A stretch of DNA of 64,000 nt. Origin: Burkholderia vietnamiensis LMG 10929. GTDB lineage: Bacteria > Pseudomonadota > Gammaproteobacteria > Burkholderiales > Burkholderiaceae. This document shows positions 8,073 through 17,436 of the stretch, in pieces. Location: the NCBI RefSeq assembly GCF_000959445.1, contig NZ_CP009631.1, positions 1,364,001-1,428,000 of the forward strand, read 5' to 3'. Under the pieces are notes generated by a model. The model did not search any database. It saw only the letters and a program-made list of their open reading frames with translations, and was not told the DNA's origin. Within the stretch, counting starts at the first letter, position 1. Every line of letters starts with the position of its first letter. A program made the translations under genes and the position numbers.

Positions 8073-9767
8073 ATGCGTGTCAAACAGTTGCTTGCCGTGT
8101 TGCTGTCGGCGGCGCTCGTGCTGCCGCCGAACGGCTATGCGCAGCGCGCGTCGGCGCCGCCGCTCGAGTCGGCGGCCGGCGCGTCGCCGTCGATCTCCAC
8201 CGTCCCGTCCGGCATCGCGACCGGCGTGTTCGGCACCTACGGCGGCGCGGAAAGCCGGTTCTCCAGCGCCGACGGCGCCTCCGCGCCCGTCGCGAACCTG
8301 CGCGCGCCGTTGCGCGCACTGGAACTGCCCGATCTCGGCGACGGCTCCGGCGGCTCGCTCACGCCGCAGGCCGAGCGCCGTCTCGGCGAGCGCGTGATGC
8401 GCGAGGTGCGGCGCGACCCCGACTATCTCGACGACTGGCTCGTGCGCGACTACCTGAATGCGATGGCGGCGCGGCTCGCGGCCGCGGCGGCCGCGCGCTT
8501 CATCGGCGGCTACATGCCCGACTTCGACCTGTTCGCGGTGCGCGACCCACAGATCAACGCGTTCTCGATGCCGGGCGGCTTCATCGGCGTCAACAGCGGC
8601 CTGGTCGTTGCGACGCAGACGGAATCCGAGCTCGCGTCGGTGGTCGGCCACGAGATGGGCCACGTGCTGCAGCGGCACATCGCCCGCATGATCGGCGCGA
8701 ACGAAAAGACCGGCTACACGGCGCTCGCGACGATGCTGCTCGGCGTGCTGGCCGGCGTGCTCGCGCGCAGCGGCGATCTCGGCAGCGCGATCGCGATGGG
8801 CGGCCAGGCATACGCGGTCGACAACCAGCTGCGTTTCTCGCGCTCGGCCGAGCGCGAGGCCGATCGCGTCGGCTTCCAGCTGCTGGCGGGCGCCGGCTAT
8901 GACCCGTACGGGATGCCGGGCTTCTTCGAGCGGCTCGATCGCGCGTCGATGGGCGACGCGGGCGTGCCGGCCTACGCGCGCACGCATCCGCTGACGGGCG
9001 AACGGATCGCCGACATGGAAGATCGCGCCCGCCGCGCGCCGTACCGGCAACCGCGTCAGTCGGCCGAATACGGCTTCGTGCGCGCGCGGCTGCGGGTCCT
9101 GCAGAACCGCGCGCCGACCGACATCGCCGCCGAGGCGCACCGGATGCAGCTCGAGATCGACGATCGCACCGCGCCGAACGTCGCGGCGAACCACTACGGC
9201 ATCGCGCTCGCGAACACGCTGCTCGGCCAGTACGACGCCGCGGACCGCGCGCTCGCGGCGGCGCGCGGCGCATTCGAAGCCGGCGAACGGCGCGCCGACG
9301 ATCCGACGACGAGTTCGCCGAGCCTCGACGTGCTGGCCGCGGATCTCGCGCGCCGCGCGGGTCGTACCGACGACGCCGTGCGGCTGGCGGCGCTCGCGCA
9401 ACGCCGCTGGCCCGCGTCGCATGCGGCGATCGTCGCGCACCTGCAGGCGCTGATCGCGGCGCGCCGCTTCGCCGAAGCGCAGACGCTGGCCCGCACGCAG
9501 GCGGACGCGGACCCCGAGCAGCCGGACTGGTGGGACTACCTCGCGAAGGCGAGCGACGGCAAGGGCGACGTGCTCACGCGGCGCCGCGCGCTCGCGGAGA
9601 AGCTGGCGCTCGACGGCGCGTGGCCGTCGGCGATTCGGCAGTTGAAGGAGGCGCGCGACGCGAAGGACGTGTCGTTCTACGATCAGTCGATCATCGGCGC
9701 GCGGCTGCTGGAATTCGAGGCGCGCTACAAGGAAGAGCGCGAAGACGAGAAGAACGGCCGCGGCTGA
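8073..9767 (+). CDS. bepA: BepA/YfgC-like periplasmic M48 metalloprotease with TPR domain
   Basis: This is a 564-residue protein. The ATG at 8073 is chosen because it starts a Sec signal peptide (MRVKQLLAVLLSAALVLPPNGYAQA-type, cleavage after about residue 22); the longer frame adds an Arg-rich extension. The zinc site HEMGH (HExxH) is in VVGHEMGHVLQRHIARMIG, and the third ligand is expected in the SAEREADRVGF segment. The C-terminal half (about 330-560) is helical and repeat-like, as in the TPR domain of BepA. Known family role: quality control of outer-membrane protein and LptD assembly, with protease and chaperone activity. It is a single gene, divergent from moaC and convergent with the following hydrolase pair. 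Confidence 0.88.
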   Translation: MRVKQLLAVLLSAALVLPPNGYAQRASAPPLESAAGASPSISTVPSGIATGVFGTYGGAESRFSSADGASAPVANLRAPLRALELPDLGDGSGGSLTPQAERRLGERVMREVRRDPDYLDDWLVRDYLNAMAARLAAAAAARFIGGYMPDFDLFAVRDPQINAFSMPGGFIGVNSGLVVATQTESELASVVGHEMGHVLQRHIARMIGANEKTGYTALATMLLGVLAGVLARSGDLGSAIAMGGQAYAVDNQLRFSRSAEREADRVGFQLLAGAGYDPYGMPGFFERLDRASMGDAGVPAYARTHPLTGERIADMEDRARRAPYRQPRQSAEYGFVRARLRVLQNRAPTDIAAEAHRMQLEIDDRTAPNVAANHYGIALANTLLGQYDAADRALAAARGAFEAGERRADDPTTSSPSLDVLAADLARRAGRTDDAVRLAALAQRRWPASHAAIVAHLQALIAARRFAEAQTLARTQADADPEQPDWWDYLAKASDGKGDVLTRRRALAEKLALDGAWPSAIRQLKEARDAKDVSFYDQSIIGARLLEFEARYKEEREDEKNGRG

Positions 9768-9797
9768 CGACCTTCACACCTATGTGGCGACCGTGCG

Positions 9798-10421
9798 TCA
9801 GCCTTCGCCGCCGCCCGGATCCGCTGCAGCGGCGGTGTCGCGTGCGCGCTGCGCGGGGCTCGCGACGAAGCCGAAGGTCGCGGGCACGTCGGCGCGAGCG
9901 ATGCTGCCGAGCGGCAGCGTGCGGCCGTCGCGCCAGCGCAGCACGGGCGGCGTCGCGTCGAAATCGGCGTGATCGGCAAAGAGGCCGAGATCGTGATCGT
10001 GCAGCACCGCGACGCGCGGCGGCGCGTTCGCAGCGCCCGCCGCACCCGCCGCACGAAACAGCACGCCGCCCGCATCGTCGAGCCACGCGGCCTCGGGCTC
10101 GAACGGCGCGCCGGTGTGATCGACGAGCTCGAGCTGCCCGTCGCGTTCGACGAGGCGCACGACCCACGGCGTATAGGCGAGCTCGACATAGACGCGCTGC
10201 GGGCCGTTCTGGAAGAACCACTGCCCATGCGCGTCGCATGCGTAGTTGCGGGCGATGAATGCGTTCAGCGCGTCATGCCGCACGGGCGAGCCGAGCTCGC
10301 CGGCGGCCTGCGCGGCGTCGTCGCGCAGCCGCCATGCGCCGCGCCGGTCGAGCAGCAGCCAGCCGGTGCAGTGCGGAACGTTCGGCCATTTGGCGATGGC
10401 CTGTCGGACGATGTCATCCAT
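9798..10421 (-). CDS. conserved hypothetical protein, DUF2946-like
   Basis: This 207-residue cytosolic protein has no signal peptide. The ATG at 10421 overlaps the end of the upstream hydrolase gene by 8 bases, so translation is probably coupled. The sequence begins MDDIVRQAIAKWPNVPHCTGWLLLDRRG and contains WFFQNGPQRVYVELAYTPWVVRL. I associate this with a family that Burkholderia annotations call DUF2946, but that match is from memory. The C-terminus is Ala/Gly rich and variable-looking. Function is unknown; the pairing with a YheT-type hydrolase is the only functional hint. Confidence 0.6.
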   Translation of the reverse strand: MDDIVRQAIAKWPNVPHCTGWLLLDRRGAWRLRDDAAQAAGELGSPVRHDALNAFIARNYACDAHGQWFFQNGPQRVYVELAYTPWVVRLVERDGQLELVDHTGAPFEPEAAWLDDAGGVLFRAAGAAGAANAPPRVAVLHDHDLGLFADHADFDATPPVLRWRDGRTLPLGSIARADVPATFGFVASPAQRARDTAAAADPGGGEG

Positions 10422-11451
10422 GGTCGACGAATTTCGAGCAATAGCCGAACACACGCGCCGACAGCCAGTCGAGTCGGCCGGGGAACGGCCCGGTCATGAA
10501 TCCCGCGTGACCGCCGTGCGCCGGCTGATCGAGCTCGACGGCCGGCGACACGTCGGCGGCGCTCGGCAGCGCGGATTCGGGCAGGAACGGATCGTTGCGT
10601 GCATTGAGGATCAACGTCGGCACGTCGATCGCGCGCAGCAGCGGGCGCGTGGTGGCTTGGGTCCAGTAGTCGTCGGCGTTCGCGAAGCCGTGCAGCGGCG
10701 CGGTGACGACTTCGTCGAAGTCGCGCATCGTGACGGCGCGCAGCATCGCGTCGCGGTCGAACAGCCCCGGATATTGATCGAGCTTCGCGAGTGCCTTGCG
10801 CTTGAGCGTCTTGAGGAAGCTGCGCGTATAGACCATCGCGAAGCCCTGCGACAGCGCGCGGCCGCCCGCATGCACGTCGATCGGCGTCGAGATCGCCGCG
10901 GCCGCGTGCACGATCGACGTGTCGCTGCGATGCTCGCCGAGCCAGCGCAGCAGCACGTTGCCGCCGAGCGACACGCCGGCCGCGACGATCGGCCCGCGAT
11001 GCTGCGCGGCGAGCCGGCGCAGGATCCAGTCGACTTCGGCGCTGTCGGCGAGATGATAAAAGCGCGGCTGGCGATTCAGCTCGCCGCTGCAGCTGCGAAA
11101 GTGCGGGACGACCGCGTGCCAGCCGTTCGCCTGCGCGGCGGCCATCATCGCGAGCGCATAGTGCGAGCCGGAGCTGCCCTCGAGGCCGTGGAACAGCACG
11201 AACAGCGGCGCATCGGGCGCCGGCGCCGCGCTGTCGAGGTGCGCGACCCAGTCGAGATCGATGAAGTCGTGGTCGGGGGTTTCCCAGCGCTCGCGTCGGT
11301 ACGCGACGGCCGGACGCCGCGCGAACAGCGCGGGCACGATGGTCTGGACATGGCTGTTCGGCAGCCAGCGCGGTGCGCGATAGCGCAGTAGGTCGTCGGC
11401 GGGGGCCGAGGCCCCGGTCAGCGGCGAGGTAGGCGGGGAGGCCGTACTCAT
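10414..11451 (-). CDS. YheT-family alpha/beta hydrolase
   Basis: This 345-residue alpha/beta hydrolase belongs to the YheT/ABHD1-3 group. The signature start RYRAPRWLPNSHVQTIVPAL is followed by the oxyanion segment LFHGLEGSSGSHYA, the nucleophile elbow GVSLGGN (Ser in the middle) and a late AHGGHAGF segment carrying the catalytic His; an Asp in ARNDPFLP fits the triad. Family members are esterases or lipases of ill-defined substrate. It has no signal peptide and is cytosolic or membrane-associated. It is followed with an 8-base overlap by the DUF2946-like gene. Confidence 0.88.
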   Translation of the reverse strand: MSTASPPTSPLTGASAPADDLLRYRAPRWLPNSHVQTIVPALFARRPAVAYRRERWETPDHDFIDLDWVAHLDSAAPAPDAPLFVLFHGLEGSSGSHYALAMMAAAQANGWHAVVPHFRSCSGELNRQPRFYHLADSAEVDWILRRLAAQHRGPIVAAGVSLGGNVLLRWLGEHRSDTSIVHAAAAISTPIDVHAGGRALSQGFAMVYTRSFLKTLKRKALAKLDQYPGLFDRDAMLRAVTMRDFDEVVTAPLHGFANADDYWTQATTRPLLRAIDVPTLILNARNDPFLPESALPSAADVSPAVELDQPAHGGHAGFMTGPFPGRLDWLSARVFGYCSKFVDHG

Positions 11452-11485
11452 GATCGCCCTGCTAGTGCGTTGCTACGTTGCTTCG

Positions 11486-11932
11486 TCAGTGCAGCGGACC
11501 CTGCCCGTGACGGATCTTCGCGGCGAATTGTCCGGCCGCCTGTTCGGGAATCGGGCTCGCGTGGATATGCGCGATGCGCCACTCGCCACGCTCGTGAATC
11601 ATCACGTACGTCGCGAACACCATGTCGGGTTCGGCCGTCAGGTCGGCCTGCTGATGGGCCTCGGCGATCGTATAGACGACGGTGCCGAGACTGTCGTACA
11701 CGCGGATGTCGAGCGGCTCGATCGTCACCGGGCGGGTGGCGAGCCGGTTCGCGAGGCCGCTGCGGATCTGGTCGAGGCCGTGCAGATGCTCGCCGTCGGC
11801 CCACACGCAGCTGGCGAAGTCCTCGTCGATCCACAACCCCAGCAGCGCGTCGAGATTGGCGTCGGCGACGGCCTGGTAGTAAGCGTTCAGCGTATCGGCG
11901 GCGGCTTCGAAAAGGCGGGCAAAACGTGGCAT
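11486..11932 (-). CDS. SnoaL/NTF2-like fold protein
   Basis: This 148-residue protein has a helical start (LFEAAADTLNAYYQAVADANLDALLGLWIDE) and then strands with GLDQIRSGLANRL, typical of the NTF2-like/DUF4440 cone fold. It ends with a WRIAHIHASPIPEQ strand, the place where such proteins often carry pocket residues. No signal peptide was seen. Members of this superfamily include isomerases, ketosteroid-binding proteins and stress proteins, so substrate cannot be inferred. It lies 35 bases upstream of the YheT-family gene on the same strand and may share its transcript. Confidence 0.72.
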   Translation of the reverse strand: MPRFARLFEAAADTLNAYYQAVADANLDALLGLWIDEDFASCVWADGEHLHGLDQIRSGLANRLATRPVTIEPLDIRVYDSLGTVVYTIAEAHQQADLTAEPDMVFATYVMIHERGEWRIAHIHASPIPEQAAGQFAAKIRHGQGPLH

Positions 11933-12047
11933 CGGGGTTATCTCTCGCGCGCGTCGCGCGCCGTATTCAGCACGGCGGCCCGGATGAGGCCGCCGTACAC
12001 CGGTGAATCGGATTGCCCGGCGCGTCGTGCGACGCCGCCGGCCAGGG

Positions 12048-13085
12048 TCAGCGCTGCCCGACGAGCATGCCGCGCAAGTCGCCGAATACCTGCTCCGGGC
12101 CGAGCTCGCGCAGGCAGTTCAGATGGCCGAGCGGGCATTCGCGTTCGAAGCAGGGACTGCATTCGAGATGCAGCCATTGTACCTTCGCCAGCTCCGACAG
12201 CGGAGGGGTGTGGCGCGGATCCGTCGACCCGTACAGCGCGACGAGCGGCCGGCGCAGCGCCGCGGCCACGTGCATCAGCCCGGAATCGTTGGTGACGACG
12301 GCGTTCGCGCGCGCGATCAGCGCACATGCCTCGGACAGCGACGTCTGCCCGCACAGGTTGCGCACGTTCGGCGCGTGGTCGGCGATCGCCTGCGCGGCCG
12401 CGGCGTCCTTCTGCGAGCCGAGCGCGACGATCTGCGTATACGGGAACGACTGGTGGACGATCGTCGCCAGCGTCGCGAAATGCTCGGGCGGCCAACGCTT
12501 GGCCGGGCCGTATTCGGCGCCCGGGCAGAACACGACGAGCGGCTTGCGCGTATCGAGATTGAAACGCGCCGACACGCGCGCCGTCTCGTTCAGATCGGCG
12601 TCGAGGCGCGGCGCGGGCAGCGTCTTCATCGACTCGGGCAGCTTCGCGCCCGGCGCATAGGCGAGCGCCGCGTAGTGGGTCGTCATCGGCGGCCGCTCGG
12701 CCGACTTGTCGGGGTTCGCGTGCCGCACGTTCAGCAAGCCGTAGCGGTGCTCGCCCGTGTAGCCGATCCGCAGCGGGATGTTCGCGAGCCACGGGATCAC
12801 GGCCGACTTCAACGAATTCGGCAGCACGTACGCCGCGTCGTAGCCGACGTCGCGCAGGTCGCTCGCGAGCTGCCAGCGGCGCAGCAGCTGCAGCTTGCCG
12901 TGGGCGAGGTCGGTCGCGTAGACATCGTGGATCTCCGGCATCCGCTCGAGCACCGGCGCGACCCAGCTGGGTGCGACGGCATCGATCGCGATGCGGGGAT
13001 GGAGCTTCTTCAGCAGCGCAAAAAGCGGCTGCGCCATCAATGCGTCACCGATCCAGTTCGGTGCGATAACCAGCGCTCGACGCAT
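12048..13085 (-). CDS. waaF: lipopolysaccharide heptosyltransferase II WaaF
   Basis: This 345-residue GT9 glycosyltransferase adds the second L-glycero-D-manno-heptose to the LPS inner core at the cytosolic face of the inner membrane. The diagnostic start RALVIAPNWIGDALMAQPLF, the central VLPNSLKSAVIPWLANIPLRIGY, and the donor-binding C-terminal half (VFCPGAEYGPAKRWPPEHFA; LIARANAVVTNDSGLMHVAAAL) are all present. The length is normal for WaaF. A second open frame on the same strand is only a shadow. The zinc-finger protein gene and ilvE lie upstream on the same strand. Confidence 0.95.
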   Translation of the reverse strand: MRRALVIAPNWIGDALMAQPLFALLKKLHPRIAIDAVAPSWVAPVLERMPEIHDVYATDLAHGKLQLLRRWQLASDLRDVGYDAAYVLPNSLKSAVIPWLANIPLRIGYTGEHRYGLLNVRHANPDKSAERPPMTTHYAALAYAPGAKLPESMKTLPAPRLDADLNETARVSARFNLDTRKPLVVFCPGAEYGPAKRWPPEHFATLATIVHQSFPYTQIVALGSQKDAAAAQAIADHAPNVRNLCGQTSLSEACALIARANAVVTNDSGLMHVAAALRRPLVALYGSTDPRHTPPLSELAKVQWLHLECSPCFERECPLGHLNCLRELGPEQVFGDLRGMLVGQR

Positions 13086-13224
13086 CAGGTCGACTTCCGA
13101 TGTCGTAATGAAGCACGGCGCGCATGCACCGCGTTCGGGTTGTCAGAAAGGGAAAAGGGCGGCGCGCCGGAAACTCCGGCGGCGCCGCCTCGCGTGCGAC
13201 GGGCCCGCAGGCCCGCGGCCGGGC

Positions 13225-13419
13225 TCAGTGGCCCTTGACCACCTCGCCGTCGCGCAGCTTGTAGCGCGTGCCGCAGTACGGGCAGCGTGCCTCGCCGTGC
13301 GAGACGTCGATGAACACGCGCGGGTGCGCGCTCCAGCGCGCCATGGCCGGGTTCGGGCAATACGCGGGGAGGTCCTTGGCCGTCAGTTCGACCAGCGGCA
13401 TTTCCTTGATTTCGCTCAT
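13225..13419 (-). CDS. small zinc-finger (CHCC-type) protein
   Basis: This 64-residue protein starts at the ATG at 13419. The motif set AYCPNP, HPRVFIDVSHGEARCPYCGTRY supplies one Cys, one His and a CPYC pair, the layout of the zf-CHCC domain found in small bacterial proteins and in the mitochondrial complex I subunit NDUFS6. Proteobacterial homologues are commonly found between ilvE and LPS genes. It lies just downstream of ilvE on the same strand, so an ilvE cotranscript is likely. Function is unknown. Confidence 0.85.
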   Translation of the reverse strand: MSEIKEMPLVELTAKDLPAYCPNPAMARWSAHPRVFIDVSHGEARCPYCGTRYKLRDGEVVKGH

Positions 13420-13469
13420 GAGACTTTCTCTAATCACTCTTTTTGTGGGCGGTCGGCGGCGCGGCGCGC

Positions 13470-14393
13470 TCAGACCTTGGACAGCCAGTGCGCGTACTTC
13501 GCGTTCTTGCCCGACACGATATCGAAAAACGCCGACTGGAGCTTTTCCGTGACCGGGCCGCGTGCGCCGCTGCCGATGGTGCGGTTGTCGAGCTCGCGGA
13601 TCGGCGTGACTTCGGCGGCCGTGCCCGTGAAGAACGCTTCGTCGGCCGTGTAGACCTCGTCGCGCGTGATGCGCTTCTCGATCACCTCGATGCCGGCGTC
13701 CTTCGCGAGCGTGATGATCGTGTCGCGCGTGATGCCGTCGAGGCACGACGACAGGTCGGGCGTGTAGAGCTTGCCGTGGTTGACCAGGAAGAAGTTTTCG
13801 CCGGAGCCTTCCGACACGTAGCCGTCGACGTCGAGCAGCAGCGCTTCGTCGTAGCCGTCGGCCGTGGCTTCCTGGTTCGCGAGAATCGAGTTCACGTACC
13901 AGCCCGAGGCCTTTGCCCGCACCATCGACACGTTGACGTGGTGGCGCGTGAACGACGACGTCTTCACGCGGATCCCCTTCGCGAGGCCATCCTCGCCGAG
14001 GTAGGCGCCCCACGGCCAGGCCGCGATCGCGACGTGGATCGTGTTGCCCTTCGCGGACACGCCGAGCTTTTCCGAGCCGACCCAGATGATCGGGCGCAGG
14101 TAGCACGATTCGAGCTTGTTTTCGCGCACGACTTCGAGCTGCGCGGCTTCGAGCGTTTCCCGGTCGAACGGCACGTCCATCTGGAAGATCTTCGCCGAAT
14201 TCAGCAGCCGCTTCGTGTGCTCGCGCAGGCGGAAGATCGCGGTGCTGCCGTCGGCCGTCTTGTATGCGCGCACGCCCTCGAAGACGCCCATGCCGTAGTG
14301 CAGCGTATGGGTCAGGACGTGGATCTTGGCGTCGCGCCAGTCGATCAGCTTGCCGTCCATCCAGATCTTGCCGTCGCGGTCGGCCATTGACAT
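13470..14393 (-). CDS. ilvE: branched-chain amino acid aminotransferase
   Basis: This 307-residue fold-type IV PLP enzyme interconverts Val, Leu and Ile with their 2-keto acids. Motifs are HTLHYGMGVFEGVRAY at 29-44, the PLP lysine at residue 161 in VRAKASGWYVNS, EGSGENFFLV, and the C-terminal FFTGTAAEVTPI. The ATG at 14393 gives the standard length. azlC, encoding a branched-chain amino acid exporter subunit, is divergently oriented across a 207-bp gap, an arrangement that makes metabolic sense. Confidence 0.96.
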   Translation of the reverse strand: MSMADRDGKIWMDGKLIDWRDAKIHVLTHTLHYGMGVFEGVRAYKTADGSTAIFRLREHTKRLLNSAKIFQMDVPFDRETLEAAQLEVVRENKLESCYLRPIIWVGSEKLGVSAKGNTIHVAIAAWPWGAYLGEDGLAKGIRVKTSSFTRHHVNVSMVRAKASGWYVNSILANQEATADGYDEALLLDVDGYVSEGSGENFFLVNHGKLYTPDLSSCLDGITRDTIITLAKDAGIEVIEKRITRDEVYTADEAFFTGTAAEVTPIRELDNRTIGSGARGPVTEKLQSAFFDIVSGKNAKYAHWLSKV

Positions 14394-14507
14394 AGGATTC
14401 TCCTGGAAGCAGTGGGGTGCTGCGGTGGTTGTGCAGCGTTGAACCGGAAAGACGCTTATTTTAGCGTCATTTGGCGCCGATCCGGTCGGTCGCCATGGGG
14501 CCGGGGC

Positions 14508-14513
14508 TATAAT
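14508..14513 (+). promoter_or_regulatory. candidate -10 element for azlCD
   Basis: A perfect TATAAT lies about 88 bases upstream of the azlC start. No good -35 hexamer is found 16-18 bases upstream, so the promoter may need an activator or an extended element. Confidence 0.4.
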
Positions 14514-14600
14514 CGTCCGGTACCGATTCCAACGACGACGGGCCGTGCCGGCAGGAGACGCCGGAGCCCGGACGAACCGCCCGCTGCGGCCCGCCTCCCC

Positions 14601-15356
14601 ATGCTCGCTCGCTTGTCCGCCACCGACCGCTTCGCGCTGATCCAGGGCGCGCGCGACTATTCCCCGACCTTGATGGCGATCCTCTCCTGGGGGCTCGTCA
14701 CCGGCATCGCGATGAGCAAGTCGGTGATGACGCTCGGGCAGGCGAGCGCGATGTCGATCCTGGTGTACGCGGGTTCGTCGCAGCTCGCGGTGCTGCCGCT
14801 GCTCGTCGCGAAGCTGCCGCTCTGGACGATCCTGCTCACCGCCACGATGGTCAACATGCGCTTCGTGATCTTCAGCGCCGGCCTCGCACCCCATTTCTCC
14901 TACCTGCCGCTGTGGCGGCGCGTCGCGATCGGCTATTTCAACGGCGACGTGATCTACCTGCTGTTCCAGAAGCAGGGCTTCGCCTACGGCCACGTGCCGG
15001 GCAAGGAGGCGTACTTCTGGGGGATGGCGCTCGCCAGCTGGGCGTCGTGGCAGGCGTCGTCGCTCGCCGGCATCCTGCTCGCGAGCTTCTTTCCGGCGAG
15101 CTGGGGGCTCGAGCTGGCCGGCACGCTCGCGCTGATTCCGATCATGGTGTCGGCGGTCGCGAACCGCTCGACGCTCGTGGCGGTCGCGGTGGCCGGCATC
15201 GTGTCGCTCGTGCTGTTCGACCTGCCGTACCGGCTCGCGCTGCCGATCGCGGTGCTCGCGGCGCTGGCCGCCGGCTGCACCGCCGATTTCTTCGTCGAGC
15301 GCGCCGACTGGCGGCGCATCCGTACCGAAATCGTGCACGAGAAGGAGAGCGAGTGA
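14601..15356 (+). CDS. azlC: AzlC-family branched-chain amino acid exporter, large subunit
   Basis: This 251-residue integral membrane protein has several hydrophobic helices. Family hallmarks are the N-terminal PTLMAILSWGLVTGIAMSKSVMTLGQASAMS and YAGSSQLAVLPLL, together with MVNMRFVIFSAGLAPHF. AzlC works with the small AzlD subunit to export Leu, Ile and Val. The ATG at 14601 is chosen since the upstream frame is rich in Arg/Pro and does not resemble the family. The stop overlaps the azlD GTG start by four bases. Confidence 0.9.
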   Translation: MLARLSATDRFALIQGARDYSPTLMAILSWGLVTGIAMSKSVMTLGQASAMSILVYAGSSQLAVLPLLVAKLPLWTILLTATMVNMRFVIFSAGLAPHFSYLPLWRRVAIGYFNGDVIYLLFQKQGFAYGHVPGKEAYFWGMALASWASWQASSLAGILLASFFPASWGLELAGTLALIPIMVSAVANRSTLVAVAVAGIVSLVLFDLPYRLALPIAVLAALAAGCTADFFVERADWRRIRTEIVHEKESE

Positions 15357-15676
15357 GTGCGACCGAAATCTGGCTCGTGATCGTCGGGATGACCATCGTC
15401 ACGGCCGTCACGCGCGCGTTGTTCCTGATCGGCGGCGAGCGCACCGTGCTGCCCGAGCGCGCGCAGCGCGCGCTGCGCTATGCGCCGGCCGCCGCCTTGG
15501 TTGCCGTGGTGCTGCCCGACGTGCTGGAGACGCCGGCCGGCCTGTCGTTCGCGCTGACCAATCATCCGTTTTACGCGGCGCTCGCCGGCCTCGGCTGGTT
15601 CCTGTGGCGCCGCAGCATGCTCGGCACGATCGTCAGCGGCATGCTCGTGTTCACCGTGCTGCGGATCCTGTTCTGA
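15353..15676 (+). CDS. azlD: AzlD-family branched-chain amino acid exporter, small subunit
   Basis: This 107-residue hydrophobic protein starts with GTG at 15353, read from the GTGA overlap with azlC. There are three to four short membrane helices; the motif VTAVTRALFLIGG and the sequence LPERAQRALRYAPAAALVAVVLPDVL are typical of AzlD. It is expected to form the export complex with AzlC. A longer same-frame extension upstream lies entirely within azlC and is a shadow. Confidence 0.88.
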   Translation: MSATEIWLVIVGMTIVTAVTRALFLIGGERTVLPERAQRALRYAPAAALVAVVLPDVLETPAGLSFALTNHPFYAALAGLGWFLWRRSMLGTIVSGMLVFTVLRILF

Positions 15677-15955
15677 TGAATCGCGGCGGCGGCCGGCCGG
15701 CGCCCGGTGCGCCGGCGCCAGCGGATTGCTGCATTGCAGCAGCATGCCGCCGGCCGCCCGCGCTCCCAAATAGGCGGAATTCGGCCGCGCACGGTCAGTC
15801 TGCCGGGTGGATCGGCTAGAATGCCCGTTCGAGATTTTTACCCGTGCGCGTCATGCGAACCGCCAGCCACGGCCGCATCCGGCGCCCTTTCGCGGCAGCC
15901 CGCGCACGTCCAGCGTGAAGCCCCTTTCCCCATCCACTACTTCAATCTGTCCACC

Positions 15956-17152
15956 ATGAGCCAAGTCAAGCGTCTTACCGACCTGATCGCCGCCGGCCAG
16001 CTCGCCGGCAAGCGGGTGTTCATCCGCGCCGACCTGAACGTCCCGCAGGACGATCACGGCAACATCACCGAAGACACGCGCGTGCGCGCGTCCGTGCCGG
16101 CGATCCGCGCCGCGCTCGACGCCGGCGCGGCCGTGATGGTCACGTCGCACCTCGGCCGCCCGACCGAAGGCGAATTCAAGCCGGAAGACTCGCTCGCGCC
16201 GGTCGCGAAGCGTCTGGCCGAATTGCTCGGCCGCGACGTGCCGCTGGTGTCGAACTGGGTCGAGAACGGCGTGAACGTCGCGCCGGGCCAGGTCGTGCTG
16301 CTCGAGAACTGCCGCGTGAACAAGGGCGAGAAGAAGAATTCGGACGAGCTCGCGCAAAAAATGGCGAAGCTCTGCGATATCTACGTGAACGACGCGTTCG
16401 GCACCGCGCACCGCGCCGAGGCCACCACCCACGGGATCGCGAAGTACGCGCCGGTCGCCTGCGCGGGCCCGCTGCTTGCTGCCGAACTCGATGCGCTCGG
16501 CAAGGCGCTCGGCAACCCTGCGCGTCCGCTCGTCGCGATCGTCGCGGGCTCGAAGGTGTCGACCAAGCTGACCATCCTGAAGTCGCTGGCCGGCAAGGTC
16601 GACCAGCTGATCGTCGGCGGCGGCATCGCGAACACGTTCATGCTCGCGGCCGGCCTGTCGATCGGCAAGTCGCTCGCGGAAGCCGATCTGGTCGCCGAAG
16701 CGAAGGCGATCATCGACGAGGCGCGCGAGCGCGGCGCGTCGGTGCCGATCCCGACCGACGTCGTGACGGCCAAGGAATTCTCGCCGACGGCCGCGGCCAC
16801 GGTGAAGCAGGTCGCCGACATCGAAGCGGACGACATGATCCTCGACATCGGTCCCGATACGGCCCGCGCGCTCGCGAGCCAGCTCGAGAAGGCCGGCACG
16901 ATCGTGTGGAACGGCCCGGTCGGCGTGTTCGAGTTCGACCAGTTCGGCAACGGCACGAAGACGCTTGCCGACGCGATCGCCAAGTCGTCCGCGTTCTCGA
17001 TCGCGGGCGGCGGCGACACGCTGGCGGCCATCGCGAAGTACGGCATCCACGACCAGGTCAGCTACATCTCGACGGGCGGCGGCGCATTCCTCGAGTTCCT
17101 CGAAGGGAAGAAGCTGCCGGCGGTGGAAGTGCTGGAAACGCGGGCGGCCTGA
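15956..17152 (+). CDS. pgk: phosphoglycerate kinase
   Basis: This 398-residue monomeric glycolytic kinase interconverts 1,3-bisphosphoglycerate + ADP and 3-phosphoglycerate + ATP. Visible are the N-terminal substrate-binding region ([15 protein letters not shown], then TSHLGRP), [12 protein letters not shown], the hinge and nucleotide domain ([27 protein letters not shown]), and the C-terminal GGGDTLAA and [13 protein letters not shown]. The ATG at 15956 gives the standard length; the longer upstream frame is not family-like. A TAGAAT at 15817-15822 could serve as its -10 element. It is followed by pyk on the same strand after 284 bases. Confidence 0.97.
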   Translation: MSQVKRLTDLIAAGQLAGKRVFIRADLNVPQDDHGNITEDTRVRASVPAIRAALDAGAAVMVTSHLGRPTEGEFKPEDSLAPVAKRLAELLGRDVPLVSNWVENGVNVAPGQVVLLENCRVNKGEKKNSDELAQKMAKLCDIYVNDAFGTAHRAEATTHGIAKYAPVACAGPLLAAELDALGKALGNPARPLVAIVAGSKVSTKLTILKSLAGKVDQLIVGGGIANTFMLAAGLSIGKSLAEADLVAEAKAIIDEARERGASVPIPTDVVTAKEFSPTAAATVKQVADIEADDMILDIGPDTARALASQLEKAGTIVWNGPVGVFEFDQFGNGTKTLADAIAKSSAFSIAGGGDTLAAIAKYGIHDQVSYISTGGGAFLEFLEGKKLPAVEVLETRAA

Positions 17153-17436
17153 GCGTGGCGGTGCGCGCAGGGGTGACGAAGGCCGCGCGCTCCGCGACAG
17201 CGGAGCAGCGGGCCGGCGCGGGCAAGCGCAAACGCGCGCCCGCGCGGGCGGACACCACCCCGCGCGCAGCGGCGGCCGCCGGCGACGCGGTCGTGCAGCA
17301 CCATGAGATTCAGAACAAAGCGATGCCGGGCGCAAGCACCGGCACGCTCCCCGGGACGGCCGCCGCTGGGCTCGCCGATTCCGGCTCTCGCAGCGTTTCA
17401 CCCAGCGCATCAACCCTGATCCAGATGAGGAGTTTC

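Noticed and set aside
17153..17436. Possible small gene between pgk and pyk
   Set aside because: The frames are continuations or shadows of flanking frames and show only Ala/Arg-rich sequence.
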